Assembly: GCF_016595465.1 (NCBI RefSeq)
Contig: NZ_JAENIK010000009.1
Coordinates: 62,001 to 126,000 of the forward strand
Direction: 5' to 3'
Length of the DNA: 64,000 nucleotides
Source of the DNA: Luteolibacter yonseiensis
GTDB lineage: Bacteria; Verrucomicrobiota; Verrucomicrobiia; Verrucomicrobiales; Akkermansiaceae
Of this stretch, positions 9,295-18,664 are shown piece by piece. The position numbers and the translations under genes are program-made. Position 1 is the first letter of the stretch. Every line of letters begins with the position of its first letter. Under the pieces are notes generated by a model. It ran no database searches and was not told where the DNA came from. It saw nothing but the letters and a program-made list of their open reading frames with translations.

Positions 9295-9431
9295 GTGCCG
9301 AGACTGATGGTTTCCGGGAGTGTTTCCAGATACCCGATCGGGTATGGCGGTTCGGGCGGATGGGTGGTTTCGCGGAGCGGTCGGGCTATTTTTTCTTTGC
9401 CTGCCTCCCGCGGTTTTGCCACCGTGTTGTC

Positions 9432-9788
9432 ATGACAAGTCTTTTAAAGTCATTGAGATTGGGTTTCCTTATCCAACTGGTTGCGGCGGTTTTTCTGCTG
9501 CAGGTGGCGGGCCACGCGCAGACGGAGAAGCCTGCGGATCCGGTGGTGGGCAAATGGTATTGGATCGAGGAGCAGGTCGTGGAGTGTCTTCCGGACGGGA
9601 CGTTCACCGTTTTTCCGACCCAGCGCAAAGGCAAGTGGCGCGTCGTCGAAAGCAAGAATGAGTTGCTGAAATACGAGTTCACCTGGGACGAGGGCAAGTT
9701 TGTGGATGTCCTGCTGATGTCGCGGGACAAGAAATCGCTGTCCGGAAAGAACAAGGATAAGAAAAAAATCACCGCGACCAGGGTCTGA
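9432..9788 (+). CDS. Small secreted lipocalin-like hypothetical protein
   Basis: The 118-residue product starts with a long hydrophobic signal (about 1-29, ending G-H-A-Q). The mature part has alternating strands such as V-V-G-K-W-Y-W-I and G-T-F-T-V-F, then K-G-K-W-R-V-V, and a very basic Lys-rich C-terminus. The pattern of G-K-W near the start and a repeated K-W strand is like small lipocalin or stress-type barrels, but this is only a structural guess. The ATG at 9432 is preferred over the longer open frame from 9243 because it sits right at the signal peptide. It is divergent from the PL4 gene, with 137 nt between them. Confidence 0.65.
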   Translation: MTSLLKSLRLGFLIQLVAAVFLLQVAGHAQTEKPADPVVGKWYWIEEQVVECLPDGTFTVFPTQRKGKWRVVESKNELLKYEFTWDEGKFVDVLLMSRDKKSLSGKNKDKKKITATRV

Positions 9789-10277
9789 CAGGCCGGCGCG
9801 CGCCGGTAGCGGGAAATTCTTGAATTTACCGGTGCCGGGCTTGGGCTGGCGAAGGGAATGGGGGGCTTTCGTCCGGTTGCGGAGCATCCCCTGGGAGGTG
9901 GAAAACCTGCCCGCGCCCCGGTTCAGGCCTTGCCATGGTCGGAAAAACCCCTAGATTCCGCGCCGAGCAGGTTTTTCCCGAACCTCCGACACCCGCAAAC
10001 CGGCCGAGCGCCTATTGATTCACCCCATGCCTTCCAGGGTCGTGAAATCGGCCTGCGGTGCGGAAAAACCGGAACCACCTGCCTCACGGGCGGCGGCGCA
10101 AAGCTGACTTGTCCCGGCACCGGTGAAGTCTCCTTCCGCAAGCTGCGGAGCTTCACCCCGGCAGCAAGAAAGCCGGTATCGCCGGGTGCATGTCGGTCAG
10201 CACGAGGTCCTTCCAGCATTGCCGGACTCCTGGGTCCGCCGCGCCGGGCCGCCTGAAACCACGACCCCACTGACAAC
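9789..10277 (+). other. 489-nt region before the RRM gene; probable leader, no convincing gene
   Basis: A perfect GC palindrome lies at 9793-9806 just after the upstream stop, without a T tract. Several C/G-rich inverted segments follow between about 10080 and 10200. Open frames exist (for example 9858-10256) but their composition is Arg/Pro/Gly-rich like frame shadows. I could not match the region to a known riboswitch, RNase P RNA, tmRNA or SRP RNA. It may be a long 5' untranslated region for the RNA-binding protein. Confidence 0.35.
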
Positions 10278-11420
10278 ATGTCAAACGCAACACAAGATTC
10301 CCGTAACTCGGGAGAAAGCCGTCGCCGCCGCTCACGCGGAGGTTCCAACCGCAACCGTAACAACCAAAACAGCAACGACCGCCGCAGCGGTGGTGAGCGC
10401 GAGCCGCGCGAAAACCGCAGCGGTGACAACCGCGGCCAATCCCAGCACCGCCGTCAGGAGAGCCCCCGCTCCGAAGAGTTCCGCCCCCAGGCTCCGCGCA
10501 AATACGCCCCCGCGAAACTGACACTCTGGCAGAAGATTCTCAAGGCCGTCGGCCTCTACAAGGAACCGGCGCCGCCGTCCCGCCTTGATCGGAGCGACCG
10601 CGCCGAGCGTCCGGAACGGTCGGAGCGTCCGGAACGCAAGGTGGAGTCCACGCCATTCCCGAAGAGCGGTTCCCCCAAGTCGAACACCCGCAACGCCCGC
10701 ACCGGCGATGGCGAGGCACGTCCGCCTCGCGAGCCGCGCGAAGCCCGTCCACCGCGCGAGCCGCGCAAGGAAGGCGAGCCACGCCAGCCCAAGGAGCGCA
10801 CGCCACGCGGCGACCGCCCTCGCGGTGGTGATCCGAGGAGCGTCGAGTCCACCCGTGTCTACGTCGGCAACCTTTCCTACGACGTCACCGAGCAGGACCT
10901 GCAGGAACTCTTCAAGGGCGTCGGCGCCGTGCGGAACGTGGAGATCGTCTACAACCGCAGCACCCACCGCTCCAAAGGCTACGGCTTCGTGGAAATGCTC
11001 CGCATGGACGAGGCGATCCGCTCCGTCGAGGTGCTTCACGACCAACATTTCATGGGTCGCAAGATGACCGTTTCCGGTGCCAAGTCAAAGGGGCAGGACG
11101 AGCGTGAGGACCAGGAGCCGCAGAACGAGCCGACCCGTGTGGTGCTCGCCTCCACCAAGCCTGCCGTCGCCCCTGTGGAAGCAGCCGCCGTAGAAGCCGC
11201 CCCAGCCTCCGAGGCTCCCGCCGCCGAGCCGGTCATCGAGACCATCGTCGAGCAGGTGGCTCCCGCAGCGGTTGAAGCCTCGCCGGTGGCCGAGGTTGCT
11301 CCCGCCGCCGAAGCCGCTCCTGCCGTGGAGTCCGCAACAGTGACGGAAGTCTCCGCCACCGACCTCGAGGCCAAGTATGGCTTCGACAAGTCCAAGGAAG
11401 AAAAAACAGGGGACGCCTGA
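10278..11420 (+). CDS. RRM-domain RNA-binding protein with long disordered tails
   Basis: The 380-residue protein has three zones. Residues 1-190 are rich in Arg, Asn, Ser, Pro and Glu with R-E-P-R-type repeats and are probably disordered and RNA-binding. Residues about 192-270 form one RNA-recognition motif with RNP2 (V-Y-V-G-N-L) and RNP1 (K-G-Y-G-F-V-E-M). Residues about 280-380 are Ala/Pro/Glu-rich. Typical bacterial RRM proteins are only about 80-110 residues, so both extensions are unusual. A short amphipathic stretch (L-T-L-W-Q-K-I-L-K-A-V-G-L-Y) lies near residue 80. It may act as an RNA chaperone. It is followed by a terminator at 11455 and preceded by a long non-coding leader. Confidence 0.85.
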   Translation: MSNATQDSRNSGESRRRRSRGGSNRNRNNQNSNDRRSGGEREPRENRSGDNRGQSQHRRQESPRSEEFRPQAPRKYAPAKLTLWQKILKAVGLYKEPAPPSRLDRSDRAERPERSERPERKVESTPFPKSGSPKSNTRNARTGDGEARPPREPREARPPREPRKEGEPRQPKERTPRGDRPRGGDPRSVESTRVYVGNLSYDVTEQDLQELFKGVGAVRNVEIVYNRSTHRSKGYGFVEMLRMDEAIRSVEVLHDQHFMGRKMTVSGAKSKGQDEREDQEPQNEPTRVVLASTKPAVAPVEAAAVEAAPASEAPAAEPVIETIVEQVAPAAVEASPVAEVAPAAEAAPAVESATVTEVSATDLEAKYGFDKSKEEKTGDA

Positions 11421-11454
11421 TCCGCTTTCCTGATTTTTCCGAAAATCATTCCAG

Positions 11455-11489
11455 CCCCCGTCCGGTCCGCCGTGACGGGGGTTTTGTTT
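11455..11489 (+). terminator. Intrinsic terminator after the RRM gene
   Basis: An 8-bp GC-rich stem (11455-11462 with 11474-11481) is followed by TTTTG-TTT. Its position also argues against the longer kdsB frame that would start at 11472, inside the stem. Confidence 0.75.
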
Positions 11490-11582
11490 GGGAGAAAGTG
11501 TATGACGTCGGGATACTTTTTCCGAAACCGCTCTTGTCCCCTGCCTAATCCGTGCCATACGCTCGCCCAACTTTTGCCAAGC

Positions 11583-12341
11583 GTGTCCTTTTCCTCCACT
11601 CCCACCTACATCCTCGGCGTGCTTCCGTCGCGCTGGGGCTCCACCCGTTTTCCGGGGAAGCCGTTGCATCTCATCGCCGGAAAGCCCCTGATCCAGCATG
11701 TCTGGGAGCGTTGTCAGAAATGTTCCAAGCTGGATGAGATCATCGTCGCCACCGACGACGAGCGCATCCGGGACGTGGTGACCGCCTTCGGCGGCAAGGT
11801 GGCGATGACCTCTCCCGACCACCCGACCGGAACCGACCGGATCGCGGAGGCGGCCCGGGCCGTGCCGCAGGCCACGCACATCGTGAACATCCAGGGTGAC
11901 GAACCGCTCATCGATCCCGCGCTCATCGACGAGCTGGCCACCGCCATGGCGGAGGACGCCTCGCTGGACATGGCCACCGCGGCGAACCCGCTGGACCCGT
12001 CCGATCCCGCGGTCCAGGACCCGAATGTGGTGAAGGTCGCCCTCGCCCTGGACGGGCGCGCGTTATATTTTTCCCGCTCGGCCTTGCCATTTTTCAGAAA
12101 TCCTGTCCAAGGACTGCCCGTGTTGCGACACAAGGGGATCTACGCCTATCAACGCAGCTTCCTCGAACGATTCATCACCTGGCCACCATCACCATTGGAG
12201 AGGGCCGAATCGCTCGAGCAGCTGCGTGCGCTTGAAAATGGAGCGACCATCAAGGTCCTCATCACCTCGGATACCTCCCCCGGAGTTGACACCCCTGAAC
12301 AGGCGTTGGAAATCGAACGCCTTCTCGCCGCTGAAAACTGA
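11583..12341 (+). CDS. kdsB: 3-deoxy-manno-octulosonate cytidylyltransferase
   Basis: KdsB activates Kdo with CTP to CMP-Kdo for lipid A-core assembly in the cytoplasm. The 252-residue product has the nucleotidyltransferase start L-P-S-R-W-G-S-T-R-F-P-G-K-P-L, then I-V-A-T-D-D-E-R, the N-I-Q-G-D-E-P metal/nucleotide motif and H-K-G-I-Y-A-Y. All are hallmarks of KdsB at the usual length of about 250. The GTG at 11583 gives this length; the frame is open back to 11472 but that would begin inside a terminator. pyrG follows after 25 nt, so the enzyme that makes CTP is expressed together with one that uses it. Confidence 0.93.
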   Translation: MSFSSTPTYILGVLPSRWGSTRFPGKPLHLIAGKPLIQHVWERCQKCSKLDEIIVATDDERIRDVVTAFGGKVAMTSPDHPTGTDRIAEAARAVPQATHIVNIQGDEPLIDPALIDELATAMAEDASLDMATAANPLDPSDPAVQDPNVVKVALALDGRALYFSRSALPFFRNPVQGLPVLRHKGIYAYQRSFLERFITWPPSPLERAESLEQLRALENGATIKVLITSDTSPGVDTPEQALEIERLLAAEN

Positions 12342-12366
12342 ATACTGAACACATCAACTTCACACC

Positions 12367-13983
12367 ATGAAATACATCTTTGTCACCGGCGGCGTCGTTT
12401 CCTCACTTGGGAAGGGGCTGGCTGCGGCTTCCATCGGCACGCTGCTCGAGCACCGCGGGCTCACCACCCTGATGCAGAAATTCGACCCGTATCTGAACGT
12501 CGATCCGGGCACGATGTCGCCCTTCCAGCATGGTGAGGTCTACGTGCTCGACGACGGTGCCGAGACCGACCTCGACCTCGGCCACTACGAACGGTTCACC
12601 TCCGGCGTGCTCTCGCGGATGAACAACCTGACCTCCGGGCAGGTGTTCGACTCGGTCATCAAGAAGGAGCGCCGTGGCGAGTTTCTTGGCAAGACGGTGC
12701 AGTTCATCCCGCACGTGACGGACGAGATCAAGCTGCGCATGCACAAGGTGACGGAGGACAATCCGAACACCGACGTGCTCATCACCGAGATCGGCGGCAC
12801 GGTGGGGGACATGGAGGGCCTGCTTTTCATCGAGGCGCTGCGCCAGTTCGCCCTGGAGGTCGGGAAGGAAAATGTCTGTTTCATCCACGTCACGCTGCTG
12901 CCCTACATCAAGGCGGCGGGCGAGGTGAAGACCAAGCCCACCCAGCAGTCCGTGGCGAAACTCCGCGAGCTCGGCATCCAGCCGGACATCGTCATCTGCC
13001 GGACCGAGGCGGACCTGGACGAGGACAACCGCAAGAAGATCGCGATGTTCTGCAACGTCGAGCGCAAGAACGTCGTGGCCTTCCGCGATGTCGCCCACAC
13101 CATTTACGAATGCCCGCTGGACCTGCGGCGCGACAAGATCGACCGCCTCGTGGTGGACAAGCTGGGCCTCGGCCACACGCCTTCGCCCGCGCTGGAGGAT
13201 TGGGAGCGCTTCGTGCAGCGCGTCATCCACCCGAAGCACAAGGTGACCATCGCCGTCGCCGGCAAATACATCGAGCTGCAGGACGCCTACAAATCCATTT
13301 ACGAATCCCTCATCCACGCCGGTGCCCACCACGACACGAAGGTGCAGATCATCCGGGTCGAGGCGGAAGCCATCGAAGACCGCGGGGCGAAGGAAGTGAT
13401 CGGTGACGTGGACGGCATCCTCGTCCCCGGCGGTTTCGGCGACCGTGGCATCGAGGGCAAGGTCCTCGCGGCCAAGTACGCGCGGGAAAGCAACATCCCT
13501 TACTTCGGAATCTGCCTGGGCATGCAGATCGCCACGATCGAGTTCGCACGGAACGTGTGCGGCCTCAAGGACGCGAACTCCACCGAGTTCGACAAGGCGA
13601 CGAAATATCCCGTCATCTGTCTTCAGGAAGAGCAGAAGGGCATCGAGGACATGGGCGCGACCATGCGTCTCGGCTCCAGCGAATCCATCCTCTTCACCGG
13701 CACCAAGGCGGCGGATCTCTATGGCAATGTGGACCGCATCCATGAGCGCCACCGCCATCGTTATGAGTTCAACTCGGACTATCAGGACCGTCTCCAGGAG
13801 GCAGGACTGGTGATTTCCTCCGTCTCGGCGGAAGAAGGATTGGTAGAAATCGTCGAGCTGCCGGACCACCCGTTCTACGTCGGCGCACAGTTCCACCCGG
13901 AATTCCAGTCCAAGCCGAACCATCCCCACCCGTTGTTCGCGGGCTTCGTGGCCGCGGCTCTTGAGAAGTCATCGAACGCCTGA
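12367..13983 (+). CDS. pyrG: CTP synthase
   Basis: The product is 538 residues, the standard length. It aminates UTP to CTP using glutamine and ATP. The N-terminal synthetase domain opens with the family-typical [16 protein letters not shown]. The C-terminal class I glutamine amidotransferase domain has the nucleophile Cys383 in F-G-I-C-L-G-M-Q and a late H-P-E-F motif for the His-Glu pair. Downstream of kdsB on the same strand with a 25-nt gap, it is probably translated from the same mRNA. Nothing unusual was seen. Confidence 0.97.
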   Translation: MKYIFVTGGVVSSLGKGLAAASIGTLLEHRGLTTLMQKFDPYLNVDPGTMSPFQHGEVYVLDDGAETDLDLGHYERFTSGVLSRMNNLTSGQVFDSVIKKERRGEFLGKTVQFIPHVTDEIKLRMHKVTEDNPNTDVLITEIGGTVGDMEGLLFIEALRQFALEVGKENVCFIHVTLLPYIKAAGEVKTKPTQQSVAKLRELGIQPDIVICRTEADLDEDNRKKIAMFCNVERKNVVAFRDVAHTIYECPLDLRRDKIDRLVVDKLGLGHTPSPALEDWERFVQRVIHPKHKVTIAVAGKYIELQDAYKSIYESLIHAGAHHDTKVQIIRVEAEAIEDRGAKEVIGDVDGILVPGGFGDRGIEGKVLAAKYARESNIPYFGICLGMQIATIEFARNVCGLKDANSTEFDKATKYPVICLQEEQKGIEDMGATMRLGSSESILFTGTKAADLYGNVDRIHERHRHRYEFNSDYQDRLQEAGLVISSVSAEEGLVEIVELPDHPFYVGAQFHPEFQSKPNHPHPLFAGFVAAALEKSSNA

Positions 13984-14055
13984 GGCTTCTTCTCGGCTTT
14001 GTGATTCGATAGTACGGGGGCTCGACGCCGGTTCTGGCCATTGGATCCACCTGAC

Positions 14056-16509
14056 TCAGTCCTTGCGGATCTCCAAGCGGTGCCCGCCTTTCGGGATCAT
14101 CACAGTTTTGCAATCTGCCAGGGCGGTGTCGATTGATGCTGCGGGCTTTCCATCCAAGTAGATTTGTGACCCGGCCGGGATGCCGCTGACGATGGCTTTT
14201 CCGGCCCGGTGGGCGAGTAGCGAGGCCGGCAGCGAGCGATTTCCCACCGGCCCTGATTTTTCGCAATTCGTGAACAGCAATTGCGGTTGGTCGATCTGGC
14301 GGGTGACGTGCAGCAGCTTCAGCGAACGCCCTGAAAGGAAAAGCTCCAGCCCACCTCCGGCGTTAGTCTTCCGGCTGGCCACGGTTTCGGCCAGTTGATC
14401 GTGGATCAGGTATCGGGTGTCTGGCTCAAGTTCGAGTGACAATTTTGATGCAGGGTCCATGGAAGAGGTTTCTTCCGTGAAGCGCTCCACCTCCACCCGT
14501 CTCCGGTCGAGGAGGAAATAGGTATGACCACCGGCGACGTCGTAGCGGGCGCAGGCCCAGTCTGCGGATCCTTTCGCTTGGGCCTTGATCCCGTTTTTTC
14601 CCGCGATCATTTCCATAACCGCGAGATAGAGCCGGCTGGTGTCAGTGTCCGCACCAGCATGACGTTCCGGCGGGGTGAAATTCAGATAGATTACGGAGCC
14701 TCCTCCTTGGGATTCGATGAGTGAAACCAAGGGGTGTTCATCCAGTTTTAACAAGACTGTGCCGGGAGAGGAGGTCAACGGTCGATCCAGTTTCAAATGG
14801 GTGCCTGCGGGGATCGCGAACCTTGCAGTCCATCCGGGATCGATCAAATCGATTTTCCCCTCCGAAACAGAAGTCGTGCCGATCCCCTGAAGTCCCAGTT
14901 CCTTTGCGGCATCCGGTTCATCCACGGTGGGGTTCGGTTTGCCGTCCAAGCCTTTGCATGGTCTTGTCGGGACAAAACTGTGGGTGACCAAAATGCGTGC
15001 CGGATCTTCCAGCAGCCATCTGCGAAGGCTTGGCAAAACGTCGCGAGGATAATCCCAAGGGGCGAAAAGAAGGATCTTGCGCCCTGCCAACATGTTATCG
15101 CCAAGTGGAAAGCAAGCCTGCTCGAAGTCGATGTGCAGATCCACCAATGCCGGAGCCAGGCTGAACTTCTGCCGCACGGATTGTTCCGAATTGTCAGTCT
15201 CGTGGAGGATCGACCGGTTCACGATCGAGAGGATGGGAGCGACTGGGCGGGATGGTGAGTCCAACGCGTATTGCCAGAAGCCATCCATCGCCCTTACCTC
15301 GCCTCTCCAGCAATCGGCGTGAGGGCCGGCGGGATCGAAGGTTTCCTCCGGAGAGGCCCATATGTAGTCTTCTTCTCTATCATCAAACTGTCCGGCGGCG
15401 CTGATCGCCCATGTGATGGCGTGGTTGCTATTGGGGTCCCAATAGTGGGGACGCGCCGGTCCGAATCCCGAGTCCGGGTGTCCGCCTGCGGCTGCGGTTT
15501 CGCCGATGAGACCGAGCCTCTTGTTTCCACGGTAAGGTTCGGAGAAATAGCGATAGGTGTGGTAGCCGGTGATTGCGTTCATCGGACTGCCCCATTGTTC
15601 CCACCATGCCGCGCCGGTGTCTCGCAGCCGTCCCCATGTGAGGAGGTCGGTACCATTCGCCATGTTCTCCGGATTGAGCGATGCTTGGAGTTCTCCTCCC
15701 AACGATTTGGCATGGGCGCCGGCTTCTTGAGCATACTTCAACCAGCACCAGTGGATCAATCCGCGGTAGACGAACTGGTTCCTCTTTTGGGAATCGGTCG
15801 GTCGGTCACCTACCAAATTTGGACGGACAGGCTCGTATTCCTTCCATGTTTTCATGCCGAGATCAGCCGGTGTGAAACGCAGACCGGAAAGTTCGGCGAA
15901 GTAATCCCAGAAGGAAATCGTGCGGTTGCTCCCGGACTCCTTGATCCGGAGGCCGCCATCGGTTCCATCCAACGCCGCGCGATAAGCTTTGAAGCATGAT
16001 TCGGAATATCCCCATTGGCCACCGACCCAGGGCCATACGAAATCGACCATGGTGAAGGATTTCGCACCGACTTTGGTGATGGCGGTGTCGATGTTCTCCT
16101 TGATCGCCGCGATGGTCGCCGGATGGCAATAATCTGCAGCTGGATGTCCGAATCCGAGTTCCGGAGGCTTCCGGTTCAGAAAATCCAGAGCCCACGCACC
16201 CTGGCGATCCAGGTAACCTTCAGCCACCACCGGTCCGGCGGCTTGCAGCGAGAATTGCATCGACCGTTCCCGGGTTTCCGAAGAGAGGGCGGCCATATCA
16301 GGAACCTTATCCCGGTCGTAAGCCCTGCAGTAGTCCAGGTTCGGCCACATGGCCGACAACGCATCCAGAAGTTCTCCATTCCCGCCGAAACCACAGAAAC
16401 GCATCCGATGTTGCCGGGGATCGTCTCCCGCGGGGGCGTACTGTGCTCCTATCTCCAAAGGAATGAATGAAAGCAGCAGGGTGGGGAGAATGATTGGAAG
16501 GCAACGCAT
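14056..16509 (-). CDS. Secreted glycoside-hydrolase-like protein, 817 aa, family uncertain
   Basis: A signal peptide (about residues 1-23) precedes a large domain rich in Trp, Tyr and Gly that reads like a TIM-barrel glycosidase, for example M-V-D-F-V-W-P-W-V-G-G-Q-W and later A-A-W-W-E-Q-W. A middle region with I-L-L-F-A-P-W-D-Y and I-L-V-T-H-S-F resembles the glutaminase-like domain found after the barrel in GH42-type proteins. The last 45 residues contain G-I-P-A-G-S-Q-I-Y-L-D-G, typical of a PEGA-like surface domain. I place it near the clan-A glycosidases without a family. ATG 16509 is preferred; a GTG six codons upstream is possible. It is convergent with pyrG. Confidence 0.7.
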   Translation of the reverse strand: MRCLPIILPTLLLSFIPLEIGAQYAPAGDDPRQHRMRFCGFGGNGELLDALSAMWPNLDYCRAYDRDKVPDMAALSSETRERSMQFSLQAAGPVVAEGYLDRQGAWALDFLNRKPPELGFGHPAADYCHPATIAAIKENIDTAITKVGAKSFTMVDFVWPWVGGQWGYSESCFKAYRAALDGTDGGLRIKESGSNRTISFWDYFAELSGLRFTPADLGMKTWKEYEPVRPNLVGDRPTDSQKRNQFVYRGLIHWCWLKYAQEAGAHAKSLGGELQASLNPENMANGTDLLTWGRLRDTGAAWWEQWGSPMNAITGYHTYRYFSEPYRGNKRLGLIGETAAAGGHPDSGFGPARPHYWDPNSNHAITWAISAAGQFDDREEDYIWASPEETFDPAGPHADCWRGEVRAMDGFWQYALDSPSRPVAPILSIVNRSILHETDNSEQSVRQKFSLAPALVDLHIDFEQACFPLGDNMLAGRKILLFAPWDYPRDVLPSLRRWLLEDPARILVTHSFVPTRPCKGLDGKPNPTVDEPDAAKELGLQGIGTTSVSEGKIDLIDPGWTARFAIPAGTHLKLDRPLTSSPGTVLLKLDEHPLVSLIESQGGGSVIYLNFTPPERHAGADTDTSRLYLAVMEMIAGKNGIKAQAKGSADWACARYDVAGGHTYFLLDRRRVEVERFTEETSSMDPASKLSLELEPDTRYLIHDQLAETVASRKTNAGGGLELFLSGRSLKLLHVTRQIDQPQLLFTNCEKSGPVGNRSLPASLLAHRAGKAIVSGIPAGSQIYLDGKPAASIDTALADCKTVMIPKGGHRLEIRKD

Positions 16510-16553
16510 GAGCCCAAGGAACGGCACGGAAAAACGAATCTTTCTTCCTCACG

Positions 16554-16586
16554 AAAAAAGGCACAGGAATGGAACTCCAGTGCCTT
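16554..16586 (-). terminator. Intrinsic terminator after frr
   Basis: Read on the minus strand, a 7-bp outer stem (16558-16564 with 16580-16586) with additional inner pairing is followed by a run of T. It lies about 40 nt after the frr stop. Confidence 0.75.
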
Positions 16587-16626
16587 CTGAGGGTCCGGAC
16601 AACTTGCCGGGCGTGCCGCGTGCCGA

Positions 16627-17193
16627 CTAAACCTTCATCAGATCGGCTTCCTTCGCCACGGCGTGGTCGTCGATCTTCTTGGTGTATTTGTTCGTCAGCT
16701 CCTGGACTTCCTTTTCGAAGGTCTTCTGGGTGTCCTCGGTGAGGAAATTGTCCGCCTTCATCTTCTTCGCGGTGTCCATGCCGTCCTTGCGGGCGGCGCG
16801 GAGGCGGACCTTGGCTTCCTCGGCGAGCTGCTTGATCATCTTCACCATGTCGCGGCGGCGTTCCTCGGAGAGTTCCGGGATCGGCACGCGGATCGAGCGG
16901 TCCGCCGCGGCGGGGTTCAGGCCCAGCTTGCACTCGCGGATGGCGCGCTCGATGTCACGGGTGGTGACGGGATCGAAGGGCTGCACCATGAGCATGCGGG
17001 GCTCGGGAGAGTTGATGATGGCGAGGCTCTTGAGCTTGGAGACGGCACCGTAGGCATGCACGTGCACGTCGAGGTTCTCGATCAGCGCCGGGCTGGCCTT
17101 GCCGGTCCGGACGCCGGCGAACTCGTGGATGAGGTAATCCACGCACTTGTTCATCGCGTCTTCGACTTCGAAAATTGCTTCTTCTGGATCCAT
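16627..17193 (-). CDS. frr: Ribosome recycling factor
   Basis: RRF splits post-termination ribosomes together with EF-G. The 188-residue product has the conserved R-T-G-K-A-S-P-A-L near residue 30, then M-L-M-V-Q-P-F-D, the L-N-P-A stretch and the highly conserved R-V-P-I-P-x-L-x-x-E-R-R-x-x-M-V-K segment. A helical, Lys-rich C-terminus closes the three-helix bundle. It follows pyrH by 18 nt on the same strand, the very common pyrH-frr pair. A terminator follows. Length and motifs are fully regular. Confidence 0.96.
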   Translation of the reverse strand: MDPEEAIFEVEDAMNKCVDYLIHEFAGVRTGKASPALIENLDVHVHAYGAVSKLKSLAIINSPEPRMLMVQPFDPVTTRDIERAIRECKLGLNPAAADRSIRVPIPELSEERRRDMVKMIKQLAEEAKVRLRAARKDGMDTAKKMKADNFLTEDTQKTFEKEVQELTNKYTKKIDDHAVAKEADLMKV

Positions 17194-17211
17194 GATGGCG
17201 GTGGTTGAAAA

Positions 17212-17949
17212 TTACTCGCCGTGAACGAGCGTGCCGATGGGCTGGCCGCGCAGGGCGTGGGAAAGGTTTCCATGTGGCGCGAGATCGAAGACCACGATGG
17301 GCACGTCATTGTCCATGCACAGGCTGAAGGCGGTGGCGTCCATCACGTTCAGACGTTGGGAAAGGCACTGTTGGAAGGTGACTGTGTCGTAGCGCTTGGC
17401 GTCCGGGTTTTTCCGCGGGTCGCTGTCGTAGACGCCGTCCACCTGGGTGGCCTTGAGGATGACATCCGCACCCATCTCGCTGGCGCGGAGGGCGGCGGTG
17501 GTGTCGGTGGAGAAGAACGGATTGCCGGTGCCGGCTCCGAAGATGACGACCTTGCCCTCGTCGAGCTGCTTCTCGGCCTTGCGGCGGATGAAGGTCTCGG
17601 CCACGTTTTTCATCTCGATGGCGGACTGCACCACGCAGGAAACGCCGTGGTGTTCCAGCGCGCCTTCGAGCGCGAGGGCGTTCATGACGGTGGCGAGCAT
17701 GCCGACGTAGTCCGCGGTCGCACGGTCCATCCCGCGGGCCGAGGCGCTCGCACCGCGCCAGAAATTCCCACCACCCACGACGATGCCGAGCTGGAGCCCG
17801 CCTTGGACCGCCTCGCGGATTTCCAGGGCGATGCGATCGACGATTTCAGGCGCGATATTGTCCCGCGAACCCGGCCCGCGCAGGGCCTCACCGCTGAGTT
17901 TGAGAATGGCGCGTTTGAAAGGACGTGGATCTTTAGGAGGGGTGCTCAT
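17212..17949 (-). CDS. pyrH: Uridylate kinase (UMP kinase)
   Basis: PyrH phosphorylates UMP to UDP, the step before CTP synthesis by PyrG, which is also in this window. The 245-residue hexameric-type kinase shows L-K-L-S-G-E-A-L near the N-terminus, the [10 protein letters not shown] phosphate-binding loop, D-x-x-G-M-L-A-T, and the [11 protein letters not shown] motif. Length is normal. It starts the pyrH-frr unit. In many bacteria rpsB-tsf precede this pair; they are not here, so the ribosomal cluster is split. Confidence 0.96.
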   Translation of the reverse strand: MSTPPKDPRPFKRAILKLSGEALRGPGSRDNIAPEIVDRIALEIREAVQGGLQLGIVVGGGNFWRGASASARGMDRATADYVGMLATVMNALALEGALEHHGVSCVVQSAIEMKNVAETFIRRKAEKQLDEGKVVIFGAGTGNPFFSTDTTAALRASEMGADVILKATQVDGVYDSDPRKNPDAKRYDTVTFQQCLSQRLNVMDATAFSLCMDNDVPIVVFDLAPHGNLSHALRGQPIGTLVHGE

Positions 17950-18012
17950 GCGTGGTTGGTGCTGACGGATGAAAGCGGAATCCCCCCCGGCTTGAAAAGG
18001 GAAAACACGGAA

Positions 18013-18576
18013 TCAATTTGTCCCCGCCTCTTCGGTGATGACAAATTTCGTCCCGAGATCGCGCAGGCTGGCCTTCGCCTCGTCCGCACCGTCGATGCCG
18101 ATCTCCACATCGAGCGGCTGCGTCTGGCCCCGGTGGTACTCGTCGAGCGTCTTCCGCAGCGCGAGGATGGCGAGCTTCAGGATCTGCCGGGAGGTGAGGT
18201 CCACATCCTGGGGAATGGCGAGATCCGCCACGTTCAGCTTCACCTGCAGGACATTGTCCTGGATTTCCCCGCTGATTCCGATGTTGCAGAGCACCAGAAG
18301 ATTGGTTTCCTGGACCTTGTAGTTCGGGTTGTTGGTTGGAACCAGGTGGGGGGTGCGGATGGCGTCCACCAATACTTCGGGAAAAGCGCCCGTCAGCGCC
18401 ATCGGCCGCGACATGACGGACGCCTGGAGAGTCTCGCCGATGTCGCTGATGGCGTCGTCCACATCGGTGCCATGGAGGCTGAGGGGTTCGAAAATGGGTA
18501 CCATCGAGATCGTGGAGGCCATGCCGAGGCAGCCGAGAAATCCGCTGAGAATAACCGAAGTGATCGCAGTTTTCAT
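18013..18576 (-). CDS. Secreted or periplasmic hypothetical protein, 187 aa
   Basis: A signal-like N-terminus (M-K-T-A-I-T-S-V-I-L-S-G-F-L-G-C-L-G) precedes a soluble domain with no recognised motif. A central strand/helix pattern includes N-L-L-V-L-C-N-I-G-I-S-G-E-I and L-K-L-A-I-L-A-L-R-K. The longer frame from 18666 would run into the divergent kdsD start, so ATG 18576 is chosen. Its C-terminus is 63 nt upstream of the pyrH start on the same strand, so it may be expressed with pyrH-frr. Function unknown. Confidence 0.65.
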   Translation of the reverse strand: MKTAITSVILSGFLGCLGMASTISMVPIFEPLSLHGTDVDDAISDIGETLQASVMSRPMALTGAFPEVLVDAIRTPHLVPTNNPNYKVQETNLLVLCNIGISGEIQDNVLQVKLNVADLAIPQDVDLTSRQILKLAILALRKTLDEYHRGQTQPLDVEIGIDGADEAKASLRDLGTKFVITEEAGTN

Positions 18577-18664
18577 ATCGGGATACTGGGAGGGGATTCC
18601 CTCACTTGCGAGAGCAAAGCTCGCGGGACTTGCAAAGCGTCCGGTTCCGGGTTTGTCATGGGCC

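Noticed and set aside
9858-10256. 132-codon frame in the leader of the RRM gene
   Set aside because: Arg/Pro/Gly-rich with no hydrophobic core, no ribosome-binding site and no domain.
12403-13929. 508-codon frame antisense to pyrG
   Set aside because: pyrG is complete and unmistakable on the other strand.
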